The notes beneath the pieces were generated by a model. The model had not been told where the DNA came from and made no database searches. It was given only the letters and a program-made list of their open reading frames with translations. The position numbers and the translations under genes are program-made. From positions 1 to 64,000 of the forward strand of contig FJUW01000010.1 of the NCBI GenBank assembly GCA_900074885.1: a stretch of DNA of 64,000 nucleotides. The letters are read 5' to 3'. Below are positions 12,887-23,931 of this stretch, in pieces. The stretch's first letter is position 1. Every line of letters starts with the position of its first letter. The stretch is from Rhynchosporium graminicola. Lineage: Eukaryota; Ascomycota; Leotiomycetes; Helotiales; Ploettnerulaceae.

Positions 12887-13904
12887 TCTTAGAGCCCGAG
12901 TAATTTTGAAAGTATCTTCAGTCAACGACGCGACTTCAGTGATTAGAGATCGAGTATCAATCTATACCATCCGTTCCACAATTTGTATCTGCAAGAGTGC
13001 AATCAATAAAAGCCGCTTCTTCGTCATCCGTCCCTACCCGATTCAGACGCCTAAATGTTCAGATGGAGGCATGTCTTCTCTGAATTCCCGAGGTGTCGTC
13101 AAGCTAATCGGCGACCCAAAGCGCCTCGAATGGCATGCTGATACAATGGCTATACTCTAGGTGTATGGTGTTCACCATTGAGCGGGGATAAATAGACAAT
13201 TTTCGATATTGCAGATGTAGAGCTAATGAAAGCTAAACGAAACCTCCAAATTCCATATCAATGTTTATCGATGTGCTAGTATCGTGTGCTTTTTATTTCT
13301 TAGATATCTATTATAGTTTCTTATACTTACATTTCCTTCTTGCGTCAATCGTGCCTGGTATTCAAATTTCTAGTATGGGGTAAAGGATCCAAATGCGGGG
13401 GTTGTGGCGTTTATTGTCAATACGTACTTGTCATCGCATAGCACCCACTATTAACCCCTCTGTCACATCTCGGGCGAAACCCGGAATAATGCTACATGCC
13501 AGACGAACCCGCTGCGAACCATCACCTACTGCATTGCATGATCTGTCACCAGTACCTGAAAGGTACCTAACTACTACTTACGGTACTACCAGGACAAGTG
13601 ATTTACACCTATCACTTAGACGCAACTGGTCCCTTCCGATCTCTGCTCCTGCATATCTACAGTACCTAGACTCTGCGTAACGACGGCAAACGCCTCACAG
13701 CCACTACTACATCGTATCCCGTGAGAGTAGGAAGTCAGGCAAGCAAACAACAGGCTAGTATTTTGCCTACAGACTGGACTCCCTGATTGGATTCAAGTGT
13801 GGTTTTGATAGCATTCCCTCACATGCTCACTCATCCACGCGTCTGCTGAGGGAGGATTTCGGATTGAACTGGATACGGACTTACTGAATACCTCATCTCT
13901 GATA
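12887..13904. other. Intergenic region, terminator and promoter DNA
   Basis: Normal base composition with no frame that shows conserved motifs or splice structure. It should hold the 3' UTR of the FN3 gene and the promoter of the Zn2Cys6 gene. A 95-codon plus-strand frame (13393-13680) looks like chance. Confidence 0.6.
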
Positions 13905-16340
13905 ATGCCTGTGGGCGAACAGAGCCACGATCAACGCGAGCCTCGTGCACGCCACTCGAAAGTAAAGACCGGGTGAGTGCATATCTTGCGAGTTGGGGAG
14001 CTACTTCATCTTTATATAATATGGGACGGGTACGGGCTTTGCTTGGGGAGAGTCCGGCCACACGGTTGCGGTTTCACAATTACACCCAAAGCCGTGGCTG
14101 GGGGTCTCAACCCACTGTCCGGCCTGCATTTAGGGGAACTTCCGTAACTTATCACTTGCATGTACTTATTTACAGTCCCGACGCTGACGACCATATCTCA
14201 TAGCTGTATCACGTGTCGTCAAAGAAGAGTTAAATGTGATGAGACACGTCCTTCTTGTCTGCGATGTCTCAAGTACGGTACGCTGTGCTCAGGTTATCCT
14301 GCTGGCCGACGACGACCCCCGTCTTCAGCGTATGGATCATTCGCTACTCAAGCCAGGCCTTTAGTTCCTAAAAATGAATCGCAGATTGCCACTCGAATCT
14401 TGATCCAGCCAGAAATGGCGCTTTTCGAGACTGATCAGGAACATCGCTACTTCAAACTGTTCGTGGACCGGATCGCGGGAGAGATATGTCCCTATTTCGA
14501 TTCCGAGGATTGGAGTCGTATGATCTTACAGGCTTGCACGGGTGAATCGTCCATCAGACATGTAGCTGGTGCTATTGGAGCACTTGGGAAATTCTATACG
14601 ATTCAGCATGCCGGACAGTCTATCGCTGGGCTGGGAAAGTCAGAGTCAGACTGTTCATCATCTCCTGGCTCTTCGTCAATTTCTGAGGGGCAGAGTGGCG
14701 TACGAGATTTGGTAGGCGAGCAACTCATCCGGGAATCATATATACATCAGCGGCAGGCTTTGATACTATATGACAAAGCACTCAAGAAGATAAGAGAAGA
14801 TATCGCTATCGGCAACCAGACCATCAGAACGGCCTTGATTGTTACCATTGTTGTCACGTGCCTAGAGGCCCTCTCTGGGAGGCATAAATTCGCTGCTGGA
14901 CAGGTGTACACTGGATTGAACTTGATTCAAGAGTGGAAAGCGCAACAGAAACAGGCAGAACAGCACCCTCAGGGTTTCTCATCACCAGCGCGAGACGTTG
15001 TGGATGATTTCCTCGTACAAACTTTCGGCAGGATGGAAATACAAGCCATGTCCGTGTTCGACCCAAGGCCGGTTGAGGTGCACAAAATGTTGAAATTGGA
15101 AGGGAAAGAAGTTGTGGAGCGAATGCCACCGGTATTTAATTCTATTGCCCAGGCTAGAATATATCTCGACCTGATCAACCGCCGACTCATGCATTTCAAC
15201 ATGTCAATACACGATCGTCGCACCCGGCCACCAGCATCTAAACCCGGTCCTCCAAGTACACTAAAGCCAGTTGGGTGGAGTACCACCGATGGCTCATTAC
15301 CAGAACCTATCCCGCTGATTGACGGCAAGAAATTCGAGTATTCACCACCCACTGCCTCCATCCTTGGTGAGCAGACAGCACTTAACAACGAACTCGCCCT
15401 CTGGACAGCTACTTTCAGGCCTCTCTTAACGTTTTCTCTCGCCATGGGTCGTCAAGAAGCTATCTCCGCACTCACACTCACAATATCAACTATCGCATCA
15501 CAAATATCCCTTCGTGCAGCGTTCTTCACCAATGAGCTTTCCTTCGATGTCTTCATGCCCGAGTTCAAGCTCATAGTCGAACAAGCAACTCTTCTCCTCG
15601 AAACACAACGCGCTCACGACTTAGCGAGGCACTCCGCTTCCGCTTCCGCATCGCCCTCCTCATCAGATTTCTCGTCTCGTCTTCACTCACCGAGCACATC
15701 CTCAGGTCCCATGATGCGCTTTGCATTCGAAATCGGAGTAATTCCACCACTGTATCTCGTGATGATCAAGTGTCGGAATAGACGACTTCGTAGACGAGCA
15801 CTGCATCTCTTGAAAGAGTATCCGCGCCGTGAAGGGGTCTGGGATACCGTGGCTGTGACGCATCTTGGAAGGTGGGTGATTGGGCTTGAAGAGGAGAGCG
15901 CGAGACAGATGAGCATGTCTCTTTCGCCTGTCACGGTCATAGGGGAAAGTGAGAGTCCAGCTGCTAGCTTGAATTCTGCTTCTACTCCTACTTCTGGATC
16001 CGAGACATCGGGCCGAGGCAGTGGTGGGTTTAGTGCTAGTAATGGGGCGAGAAAATCCAGTGGGAGACAAGTTATTGTCACTTCAAGCTACGATACTGCA
16101 TATGACCATGCTTCAGCTTCTATATACAGTAACGGGCATTCTAACGGCGATCCTTTACCAAATGGACACGTCGAAGTCGAACCCGAATCGATTCCAGGCA
16201 TCGACATCCCAGAAGAGATCCGCGTGAGGAAAACATGGATGCGGTTTGATCTCATAGAGAGGACGGCGTGGCTGAACTGTTTACAGAGAGATCATATTAC
16301 TGGGGAGTACATCGACAGGACGGAAACCGTAAACTGGTGA
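13905..16340 (+). CDS. Zn2Cys6 fungal transcription factor
   Basis: Two exons (13905-13972 and 14204-16340) encode 734 residues. The first exon reads MPVGEQSHDQ...SKVKTG, and a 231-nt intron (gtgagt...gctgac...catag) separates it from CITCRQRRVKC. Joined, they give the classical KVKTGCITC start of a binuclear zinc cluster, with Cys at 24, 27, 34, 41, 44 and 51 (C-x2-C-x6-C-x6-C-x2-C-x6-C). It should bind CGG-type DNA sites in the nucleus. The body (about 95-560) resembles the fungal-specific transcription factor middle region, and Ser-rich stretches follow. Target genes cannot be told from the sequence; no metabolic cluster surrounds it. An in-frame ATG inside the intron (14160) would give a protein without the basic linker and is less likely. 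Confidence is high in family and moderate in the distal C-terminus. Confidence 0.9.
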
Positions 16341-19300
16341 TGCGAAGAGTAGCTGTGTTTATTTATATACTCTGTAGATTAAGGTAGAATGCAGCAGGAA
16401 TAGTTTTTGGGGTATTGGTCTAGATGTGACGTGAAGATGGGATTTGTGATTGAGAATGAAAGACAATCTCGGATAGCATCGGAAAACGGGAATAAATGCA
16501 TGGAAAGGAGTGCTGGAGTTGCCTCAAGCAAGAGTGAGGGCCATAGTGAAGCTGGATGTCACCTTGGGAGTTGTTGATTTCTGGACTCCGTCGAGAATTC
16601 GCACTAGGTATAGAGAAGAAAGTATAAGGCCATAGCCAGTGTACTAATAAGGCCAGCTGGATATATACAGCCTACGAATGTAGCGCTACCTCAACGTTGA
16701 TGCATGTATACACTCATTCATGTTCGTCTGTAACCATGCTCTGATCGACAAGAGAAGAAACTCTTTTCGCCTCTTGGGCTGGGGAAACTATTGGTATATT
16801 CATTATTAAAACCTCGAAAAGCTTCATCGCTGAATCTGCTCAGTGTAAATGATACATCTGGTACTGCAAAGGATAGTCTAGTAATGGTCGTCTGTTCTGT
16901 TTAAGCGAGATTATGTATGCTTTTTGTTTGAGGCGATCAAATTCACGCTCGGCGAATAGACAGATTATCGATCATAATCAATCTACTTCTCGCCAACGAA
17001 TTCATTTCTTTGTATATAACAAACTATCCTAATGTCCTGACTGTCACACACGACTTCCTCTACTCTCGAAAGTAAATTCGTGTAAATTTCCCCTGATGCT
17101 TTCGCGATTTTGAAAATATTTACTCCATACGCTTCGCCGTTTATAACGTGAATAGGGATGGCTTCGATTGGCTTTACGTGAGTACTTACACCTCTTGGTC
17201 CACTGCTTCGCGCACCTGGATATGGATTGCCAGCAAGAGTGGCTAATACTATATAACCAACAATCCTTGTTATCCACTCCAGCCGCTTACCTCTATCCTG
17301 ACTAGCAGCACTCCTGCGAATATGTATATCAGGCTACTCTATCCCGGTACCGACTTGTTTCAATACCCCAAACCAAACGAAGATACGAACAATGAGGACT
17401 GCGTGTATCGACAACCAGTCTGAGGGTGGATCTTCGAATCTCAAATCCTGAGAGTTCAAGTAGGGAATACACGCGGCAAAGTTCAAGATCTAGCTCAAGT
17501 GCGCTCGTTTCTCGCTCGGCTGGGAGTAGTAAGATCTCGAGATTCTGAACAATCTTATGAGCTATAATGGCCCATATTCGCACATACAAGAGGACCAAGA
17601 CAATAGAGCTTATTGAAGTCACAAAAGCACTAGTATCTGTGGCCGATTTTGCACCACCTCCTTGAATCTCAAGGAGGAGGGGCATGTATTTCAGATGATC
17701 ATTGCATACTTTACTTGAAAAACTGCACCGGCAGAAGATCGGACTAGGCCGGGTTGATATACGTGAACACAAAGGACGCGTTAGTAAGGATTTGGGCCGC
17801 AAGGCTCAAGAACACTATTGTGGAGATTGAGAGCGAAGAAGAATCTCGAACAGTTTCTCGATATGGGGTTCGAGAAGATATAGCTTTAAGGGCTAGAGGA
17901 GTCAGCACTTTTCAATTGCGAGGATGATATACCGCCGTTAGGAGATGGGAGAGGAATAGATATCTACCCAACTCCTGTGATGCTCTATCAGAGCAATTAT
18001 AAATGGAATGACCGGTCGGAAATCAACATCGATGAGATTTCATTGTTTTGGCAAATGATGAGCCGTCCTTCCCAAACACGGAGGAAACAAGGCTTATATC
18101 CCAATTTATCGAATCCCAGGCTCGTCAATTGGAACTAATCTCTATGGTCTGCTCGCTTCAAGGCCGGAAATTCATACTTAGCTTCGCCAAACAGCTTGCT
18201 CGACTATCTGAGTAGGATTCCGATTACCTGCGGTAGGAGAACCATACACCGAGTAAGGTTTTGGACAACTCTGAGATCACCAATGTTCTGAGACTCGACC
18301 TTGAGGACAGCTACATGGATTCATCCGCGATTTCCCGCTGTCACCACAGTACGATGGACTATTCAATGAAGGCTTACATGCATGACTCACTGACGTCAAC
18401 GGACGGTGCTGTATGTCGCTACGCTGGAAGCGAAACTTGCTCACACTAACGAGGTTCAAATGATGGATTGGGCAGATCCGCAGATATCATGATGGGAATA
18501 TAAGATAAAATGGAACCGTTTCGATTTCCCCACCTGCCCGACGTCAAAGAACTCAAGAATGCCCTGGAAGAGATTCGTCTAATCCTCAGATCCATCGGCA
18601 GGCTTGGAGGTATGGGAATCTGGTTCCTTGGTATAGGTTCCCGAGTGTAGCCATAAGCTTCCGAGAACGGGATTTCGGACAGGGCGTCTACGGCTATTTG
18701 GTGGGAGCTTCAATTGAAATATTTGAATAAGCGGCGATCGATCACGCTCTGGGCCCGATTGAAACGCTTATATACTCGATACGTGGATCTGGGACGTGAG
18801 ACTCAACAGTCGGGATTTCACGTGGTGCGGAGTGACGATTGATATCTGTAAACGGGAAAGAATAGCGATATCAGTCATAGGACAAGAACACCGTTTCGTG
18901 TCTATACTCATTTCATACTAATTGGCAAGTTCACCACTATCGAAAGATGATCTCGTCGCCCTGGACCCTCACTCATCACTTTCAAAACAAAACAGTCTCG
19001 CGTAAACTGGAATGAATATAGCTCTAGCTAACGTCGCCTCACAAGACGCTTTAGTCTGTCCTCGGACCGCTATATTGTAATTTCAGAATGAGAGAGGATA
19101 CGAAGTGGCTGGAACGAAGGGTGGTCGATCATGTTAAGATAAAGAGGCTTTAGGTTCTTGTAGTCTCGCTTTAGGTGTGTGAGGATTGGATGGGTGGTAG
19201 CAGCTGGCTCTGTACACTGAGCGTCTGAATCCAGGTGGGAATAGCACATGAAGCCGATTTGTAAAGAAGCTGCATCGAAGTTCGAACATGCAGTGAATCA

Positions 19301-19518
19301 AGACCCGTTAACATACAACTCATTTTGTACGATATCAAGGCATTTCAGGGTTTGTTTTGACTTCGACTGATTGATAGATAGACCATGCTAGCTCTCTACA
19401 GACCATGCGGCACAAATGATGCGTGGCTTTGACCTGAATGTTAACGGCTTCTCGAGAGTAACGTAATTGAACTTTCATTATCTCTCATTCCGAGTTTGCT
19501 AGACCTTCATGGACTCCA
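16341..19518. other. Long gene-poor intergenic region
   Basis: About 3.2 kb of normal composition. No intact gene can be assembled. Isolated frames occur (17044-17277 minus, 17329-17802 minus, 18261-18449 plus), but none shows a recognisable domain or joins to others through clear splice sites. Part of it (17829-18850) may be a decayed gene, listed separately. Confidence 0.5.
17829..18850 (+). pseudogene. Possible decayed gene, family unknown
   Basis: On the plus strand, stretches in shifting frames read like ordinary protein: a segment ending LYPNLSNPRLVNWN (about 17900-18140), then FPHLPDVKELKNALEEIR (from an ATG at 18510) and WWELQLKYLNKRRSITLWARL. Each stops after a few dozen codons, and no intron set joins them. 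This could be an old degraded gene of the NACHT/ankyrin or heterokaryon-incompatibility kind, which decay often in such regions. That label is only a guess, and chance frames cannot be excluded. Confidence 0.2.
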
Positions 19519-20856
19519 CTATACAAAGAGCGAACAAGCTGGGAACCTGTATTCTACGCGATTGTCAGCACACGATATCGCAAGAACCGTGTCCTTCCCA
19601 GATCCAAGACCCGAGAATGGAAAAGGAAAAGAAAGAAAAACTCACGATCAAACAGACTCTCGAAGAAGTCTCCCTCTCTCACATAGCAGAAATCCGTCGT
19701 CTTGTACCAATAACTCTCGTTCGCCACCGTGCTGTCCGTAGACACGTAGCACTGCATGCGCACCTCCTTCCCAAACTCGTATTTCTTCAGCACTTTCGAC
19801 GTGGCTACGGTCTTCTCATGACAGTACGCGTAGTCCTCTCCGACGGTGATGTTGATCAAGTAGCGCTTGTGCAACTCGGCGCTAGCTTCGGCAAGTGGTG
19901 CGGGGATGGGAGCTGGTAGAGCTCCTGCCTCTGCCTCTGCTGCGGCGAGAGCTTCGCGCTGCTGGACTCGGCTCCAAGATGCTGCTTTCACTTTGGCTTT
20001 ACTGTTTGCGGAGGCGGGGATCAGTTGGTCTTTCCTGGCTGATGCGACGGCGACGTTCGTGGTGTAGTTTACCTGAATGAAACCGATCGGGCCGCAGTTA
20101 TCGAGGACGGCTTTGTTGGCGGGTTCTTCTAGGTGAATCTGCGCAACGTAGCAATTGTCGGTGGTTTTTACCCACGTGCTGTTGTTTGTTGTGAGTCAGT
20201 TGTGAGGTTTGTTGTTTGTAGTTAGGGAGGGGATCATACGTATCGTCAATCACGGCTGCTCCGTCGCCTGTCCAGCATGTTGCGGTCAGATCGGTGCCGG
20301 CTTTCCGGTACTGGATCGTCTCGCATGAGCCATAATCGGGACATATATTGCACTCAGCATCATACTTGGTCGTAACGTCGTCGAATGTGAGATGCTTCTC
20401 CTCGGAGGCTTTGCCGCAGTAAGAGAGATCTGTTGTGTCTGTCACATGGTTAGTAATCGGAATTCTCATTTTCAAAGTCCCTCTGGAACCTCGATCGGAA
20501 CTCACAATCTCCACTATACTCCATCAGGTCATACTGAGTAACATAGCAGTTATCTGACGTCCTCAACCACGTGCTAAGCCAGGTAAGCTGATATTTATAT
20601 GAGACTATACCATCAGGATATCGACATACTTATCCCCATCAATGACCGTGCCTCGCGTCCAACACAACAGCGTCACAGCCGTATCATAGTCGTAGAAGGC
20701 TTTGTTGGTGCAAAGCGAATACGGACAAGTCTTACACTCGGTCGCCACAGCATGTTCCAGCGTGTTATTGATGGGCGGTTTGAAGGCAGCGTCCGCTCCC
20801 AAAGTCAACAGACCAACCAGGAGAGGAATCGCCATACTAGCAGTGTACGGCGCCAT
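19519..20856 (-). CDS. Secreted Cys-rich protein with three internal repeats
   Basis: Five exons on the minus strand (20630-20856, 20506-20573, 20240-20438, 19646-20178, 19519-19553) splice in phase to 353 residues; introns are 56, 67, 61 and 92 nt. The first ATG (20856) begins a signal peptide (MAPYTASMAIPLLVGLLTLG, cut near residue 23). Three units share a core: C65-W66 ... W78-L-R-T-S-D-N-C85-Y-V; C153-W154 ... W167-V-K-T-T-D-N-C174-Y-V; C308-Y309 ... W322-Y-K-T-T-D-F-C329-Y-V. The Cys-to-Trp distance is 13 or 14 and Trp-to-Cys is always 7. Units 1 and 2 also have an upstream C-x2-C-x4/5-C motif. An Ala/Glu-rich linker precedes unit 3. The shape suggests three small disulfide-bonded beta (SH3-like) domains outside the cell. 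Role unknown; an apoplastic or effector-like protein is one possibility. Two splice junctions fall just before the W-x-x-T core. Confidence 0.8.
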
Positions 20857-22101
20857 CTTATGCAAAAAGCCAATCGTCAAGGGAGGAAGATATGAGAAGT
20901 GTAGGATATAAAGCTCGAACCCTGCCTGGTATGGATATTATTGTCCGGGTAGACAGACGTTGGGGAATAACGAGGGAGATCAATGCTAAACAAGAATGAT
21001 GGGGATCTAGCATTCCCGGAACCAGGGAGGGAAGGTAGTTTTATATTACTTAGTATGTTGGTGTGGTATTGTGCCGCCGCCAGTGGTCAGATCAAAAGAT
21101 CAGCCTGAGATTAATTTCCTGATCCTAGCAGCTGAAAATCATCTCATCCACTTTACCGAACCTTGTTAGGCGGCATCTCAAGAACACACCGGTGATCTCC
21201 AGCTGTCTGTCAGTGCCCTGCGTTGCTGGATAGCCTTACGGGCTGCGATCCCTTCCGCCCATTATCTCGTGATACTGCCTGCTTATTCCAGGTCATCCTA
21301 CTCAAGCCGTCTTCTACCTCCACACTTTCCAGAATTCTCTTACGAGATAACGAGACGGGAACGCTAAACGAGGCATGAATACGGAATATTGCTTACCTGC
21401 ATATCTTACCGAGTCCCCTGTATCTGTCATCTGAGCAGAGATAGGCAGGCAGGCAGGCACAGAAGCATCGGAAGGTGCATGTTTGCAGCCCTCTCGGCAA
21501 CGATCCGATGTACTTCCGTACCTCTCTCCCTCCCCCTCGCCTCCCTTTGCGGGGTGAGCGAATACTAAGTAAGAGATACTCAGTATGTAGTGGTGCAGGC
21601 TTGGCAATGGTCGATCAGCCGAGCGATTACATGTTGCAGCAACTTTTCAGACTCCCGCTCCAGGAACGTTGCAACGGTTGGCGTTCTCGCATACGGGACT
21701 CCTAGCACAACGGTCTCCATGAGATGACGGCACGTTACCTTGATTTGGTGCATTTGCAAAACGAAATGATTCAACGGTAGATTAGGTAGCTATACTTCCA
21801 AGTTTGAGCCTGGGTGGTTTAGACTCCCGGGTACAGTATAGTACAGTATAGTCGGTATAGTACAGTATAGTACAGTACGAGGTGGATGTCGATCCGTGCG
21901 AAATATAGTATAATAGTGCAGACGGGATCTACAACAGTTGCCAGGAACGGGAAAGGGTGACACCCGCTTCTTTTTCTTCGGGTGCTATTTAGGGAAGAGG
22001 GAGCAACGAACCGGTTGGTGGGTGCTCTGAATCAAAAGAGGGGGGGAATGACTTCATGTTATTGAATTAAAGAGAAGTTATGTCTGCGAGTTTTTTTAGG
22101 T
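20857..22101. other. Intergenic region upstream of the secreted-protein gene
   Basis: It should contain the promoter of the minus-strand secreted-protein gene. No supported gene; frames at 21314-21607 and 21475-21705 overlap on opposite strands and look like chance. Confidence 0.5.
21831..21878. repeat. Short tandem repeat of gtacagtata
   Basis: About 4.5 imperfect copies of a 10-bp unit (gtacagtata), with one unit altered to gtcggtatag. Simple repeat; no function can be inferred. Confidence 0.85.
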
Positions 22102-22821
22102 CACAGCTAAATCGCAGTACGCAGATAGCTAAATCGCAGTCCGCTCACTAAGCGAGCCGAAAGTGCAGAGTGCATTTATTTCTACCAAGATTTGTATAAG
22201 TAATATACAGTGCATCGCTAGCCCCCTCCTTTATGCAAAATAATCAAAATCATCTTTACCCTCTGTATCCTGCGTATATACCTCTATCCCTCTAATGATA
22301 TCCCTTATCATCAACGTCTTAGTAGCTACAGTTGTATCTATAGTACTATCTGAATGATCGATCGATGATATGCTATGCATATAGCCTCTCTCCCTCCGTG
22401 TACCGGGTTCATAGCTATCTAGGTGCCTATCCTGGAGCTAGGTAAATACAACTCGGAATATTTTGCTATCTTAGTGCTTGAACGCATACCTATTAGCCTT
22501 TGCATGCGCCTGGCATGCAGCAAATCCAGAGGCAATATCACTGTAAAAATTGCTGCGGGGGTCGGAGGGCTATAAATTTGAGGCGTCAGAAGTCATAGTA
22601 TTGTAAAGAGTAATAGACTAATAGTAGTAGTGGTAGAATATTCAGGAGAGTCTGAATAGCTTCATTTGGAATCTTTAGCCTCAGGGGTAATCAGATTATT
22701 ATGAATATTTGCATTATGCATTAATAGGTATAACCCTACTATACTAATTAGTACTGGTAGGAAGGTTTCTAGATGTAGTCGCTAAGTTGATAGAATTTTA
22801 GCGTACTGCGATTTAGCTGTG
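22102..22821. mobile_element. 720-bp terminal-inverted-repeat element (non-autonomous)
   Basis: A perfect 21-bp inverted repeat marks the ends: cacagctaaatcgcagtacg... at 22102-22122 and its complement at 22801-22821. The left end has a second, subterminal direct copy of agctaaatcgcagt (about 22128). No clear target duplication is seen outside the repeats. Inside, the minus strand keeps short protein-like pieces (for example SDIASGFAACQAHAKANRY and, further on, DTEGKDDFDYF) interrupted by stops. It may thus be a deletion derivative that kept part of a coding region. The superfamily cannot be assigned by eye. Confidence 0.75.
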
Positions 22822-23140
22822 GGCTTTATTTACTGCAGATTTGTCAGATGCGAAATGAGTTGAGGATTCCGCATGTCTTGAAAGCATCTTTCACACTCTG
22901 TGAAGGCTGTAAAGAAAAAGCAGCCAGGGAAGCGGAATCTAGGACGAAGGTAGGAAAAGGACGTTCAATTAATATCGGAAACTTCTTGCCATCAGATGCT
23001 TCTGAATAAGAGAAAGAAATAACGCAAGAATCAAAAGATTGATCGATCATATATGTGCCAGAGGCAATTTATATACACCTCAGCCATCTCACCCTCATCT
23101 ATACTCTCCTCTCCCCTCCCCTCCCCTCCCCCTCCTCTCC
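22822..23140. other. Short intergenic region with CT-rich repeat
   Basis: Lies downstream of the AA8 cytochrome gene. It includes a (CTCCC)n-like run at about 23106-23137, directly beyond the stop codon of that gene and so probably in its 3' UTR. Frames on the plus strand here are antisense shadows. Confidence 0.6.
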
Positions 23141-23931
23141 TTACCTCGCCCACCCAGCCCACATCTCAAAACTCTTACTCCTCGCAGCCGTCAAGTTCGC
23201 CGCATACTGTCCTTGCGCACCGTGTTTCGAAAACGTCGTCGCTTTACTAGCCGGCGTCGCCGGCGGCGAGCTGCTATATGCCCAGCCCAGCATATCTGTC
23301 GCAGCTGTACGTGAGATAGTCGTGCCGTCGGTGAGGAGACAGGCTTTGCAGAGGAAAGTCAGGGACCAGTGAGTGCTGTTGGTGTAGGTCCCGTTGGCGA
23401 TGGGGAGGAGAGTGAATGCGCCGGTGACTTCGGGGGGTGAGCCGTATCGTCTGATGGGGGGTGTCAGTTGATTTTGGATTTTCCCGTAGTGCGTGTTGTG
23501 GAATATGTTTGCTTCTCTGACATGAGATCGGAGATCTTTTGAGAATCTACTTCATACTTCTCTCACGCACTCATCACGCCAAACCAAAGAGCAGGAAAAA
23601 GAAGCTCTCAGACTCAAACTCACGCAATCTTCCGAAAGCTACTCAAAACCGTCTTCCCACTCGGCCACGCCGCGATCAGCAACTTATTCGTCATCGCGCC
23701 CCCGAGCGAGGTTCCTGACCATCCGGTTCCCTTCCCGGTGACTAGACCGATGAAATCCCCCGAGGTGGCATTGAGAGGAAGCGCGATGCCGAAGCTGTAG
23801 CCCGTGGTGGTGGTGTCGAAGAAGGCGGAGTAGGAGATGTTGGTTTTGAGGTCGGTGTAGGGGATTGCGCCTGTGAGGACCGCGAGGAAGGGGAGGAGGA
23901 GGAGGAGGAGGAGGAGGAATGGGGTGTGCAT
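23141..23931 (-). CDS. Secreted single-domain CDH-type cytochrome (AA8 iron-reductase domain)
   Basis: Two exons (23624-23931, 23141-23450) separated by a 173-nt intron give 205 residues. A signal peptide with eight consecutive Leu (MHTPFLLLLLLLLPF) leads into a DOMON-type b-cytochrome domain like the haem domain of cellobiose dehydrogenase. Recognisable parts are SGDFIGLVTGKGTGWSG, SLGGAMTNKLLIAAWPSGK (Met80 is the likely axial haem ligand), FLCKAC (C137, C140, likely disulfide) and FSKHGAQGQYAANLT (His179, likely second ligand). There is no flavin domain, membrane segment or CBM; the protein stops soon after the haem fold. Such free AA8 domains can pass electrons to lytic polysaccharide monooxygenases or reduce iron outside the cell; this is family knowledge, not seen here. 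The minus-strand ATG at 23931 is the only sensible start. Confidence 0.88.

Noticed and set aside
14854..16081. Minus-strand frames up to 158 codons
   Set aside because: Antisense to the coding exon of the Zn2Cys6 factor; no independent signals.
17329..17802. 157-codon minus-strand frame
   Set aside because: Reasonable length, but no recognisable domain, no splice partners and uneven composition; could not be told from chance.
19509..20067. Plus-strand frames over the secreted-protein gene
   Set aside because: The minus strand has a fully consistent five-exon model with a signal peptide and repeats; the plus frames are its complement.
22127..22141. Repeated agctaaatcgcagt as a possible CRISPR-like or regulatory array
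   Set aside because: Only two direct copies plus the inverted end; explained by transposon termini. No CRISPR array is expected in this type of genome.
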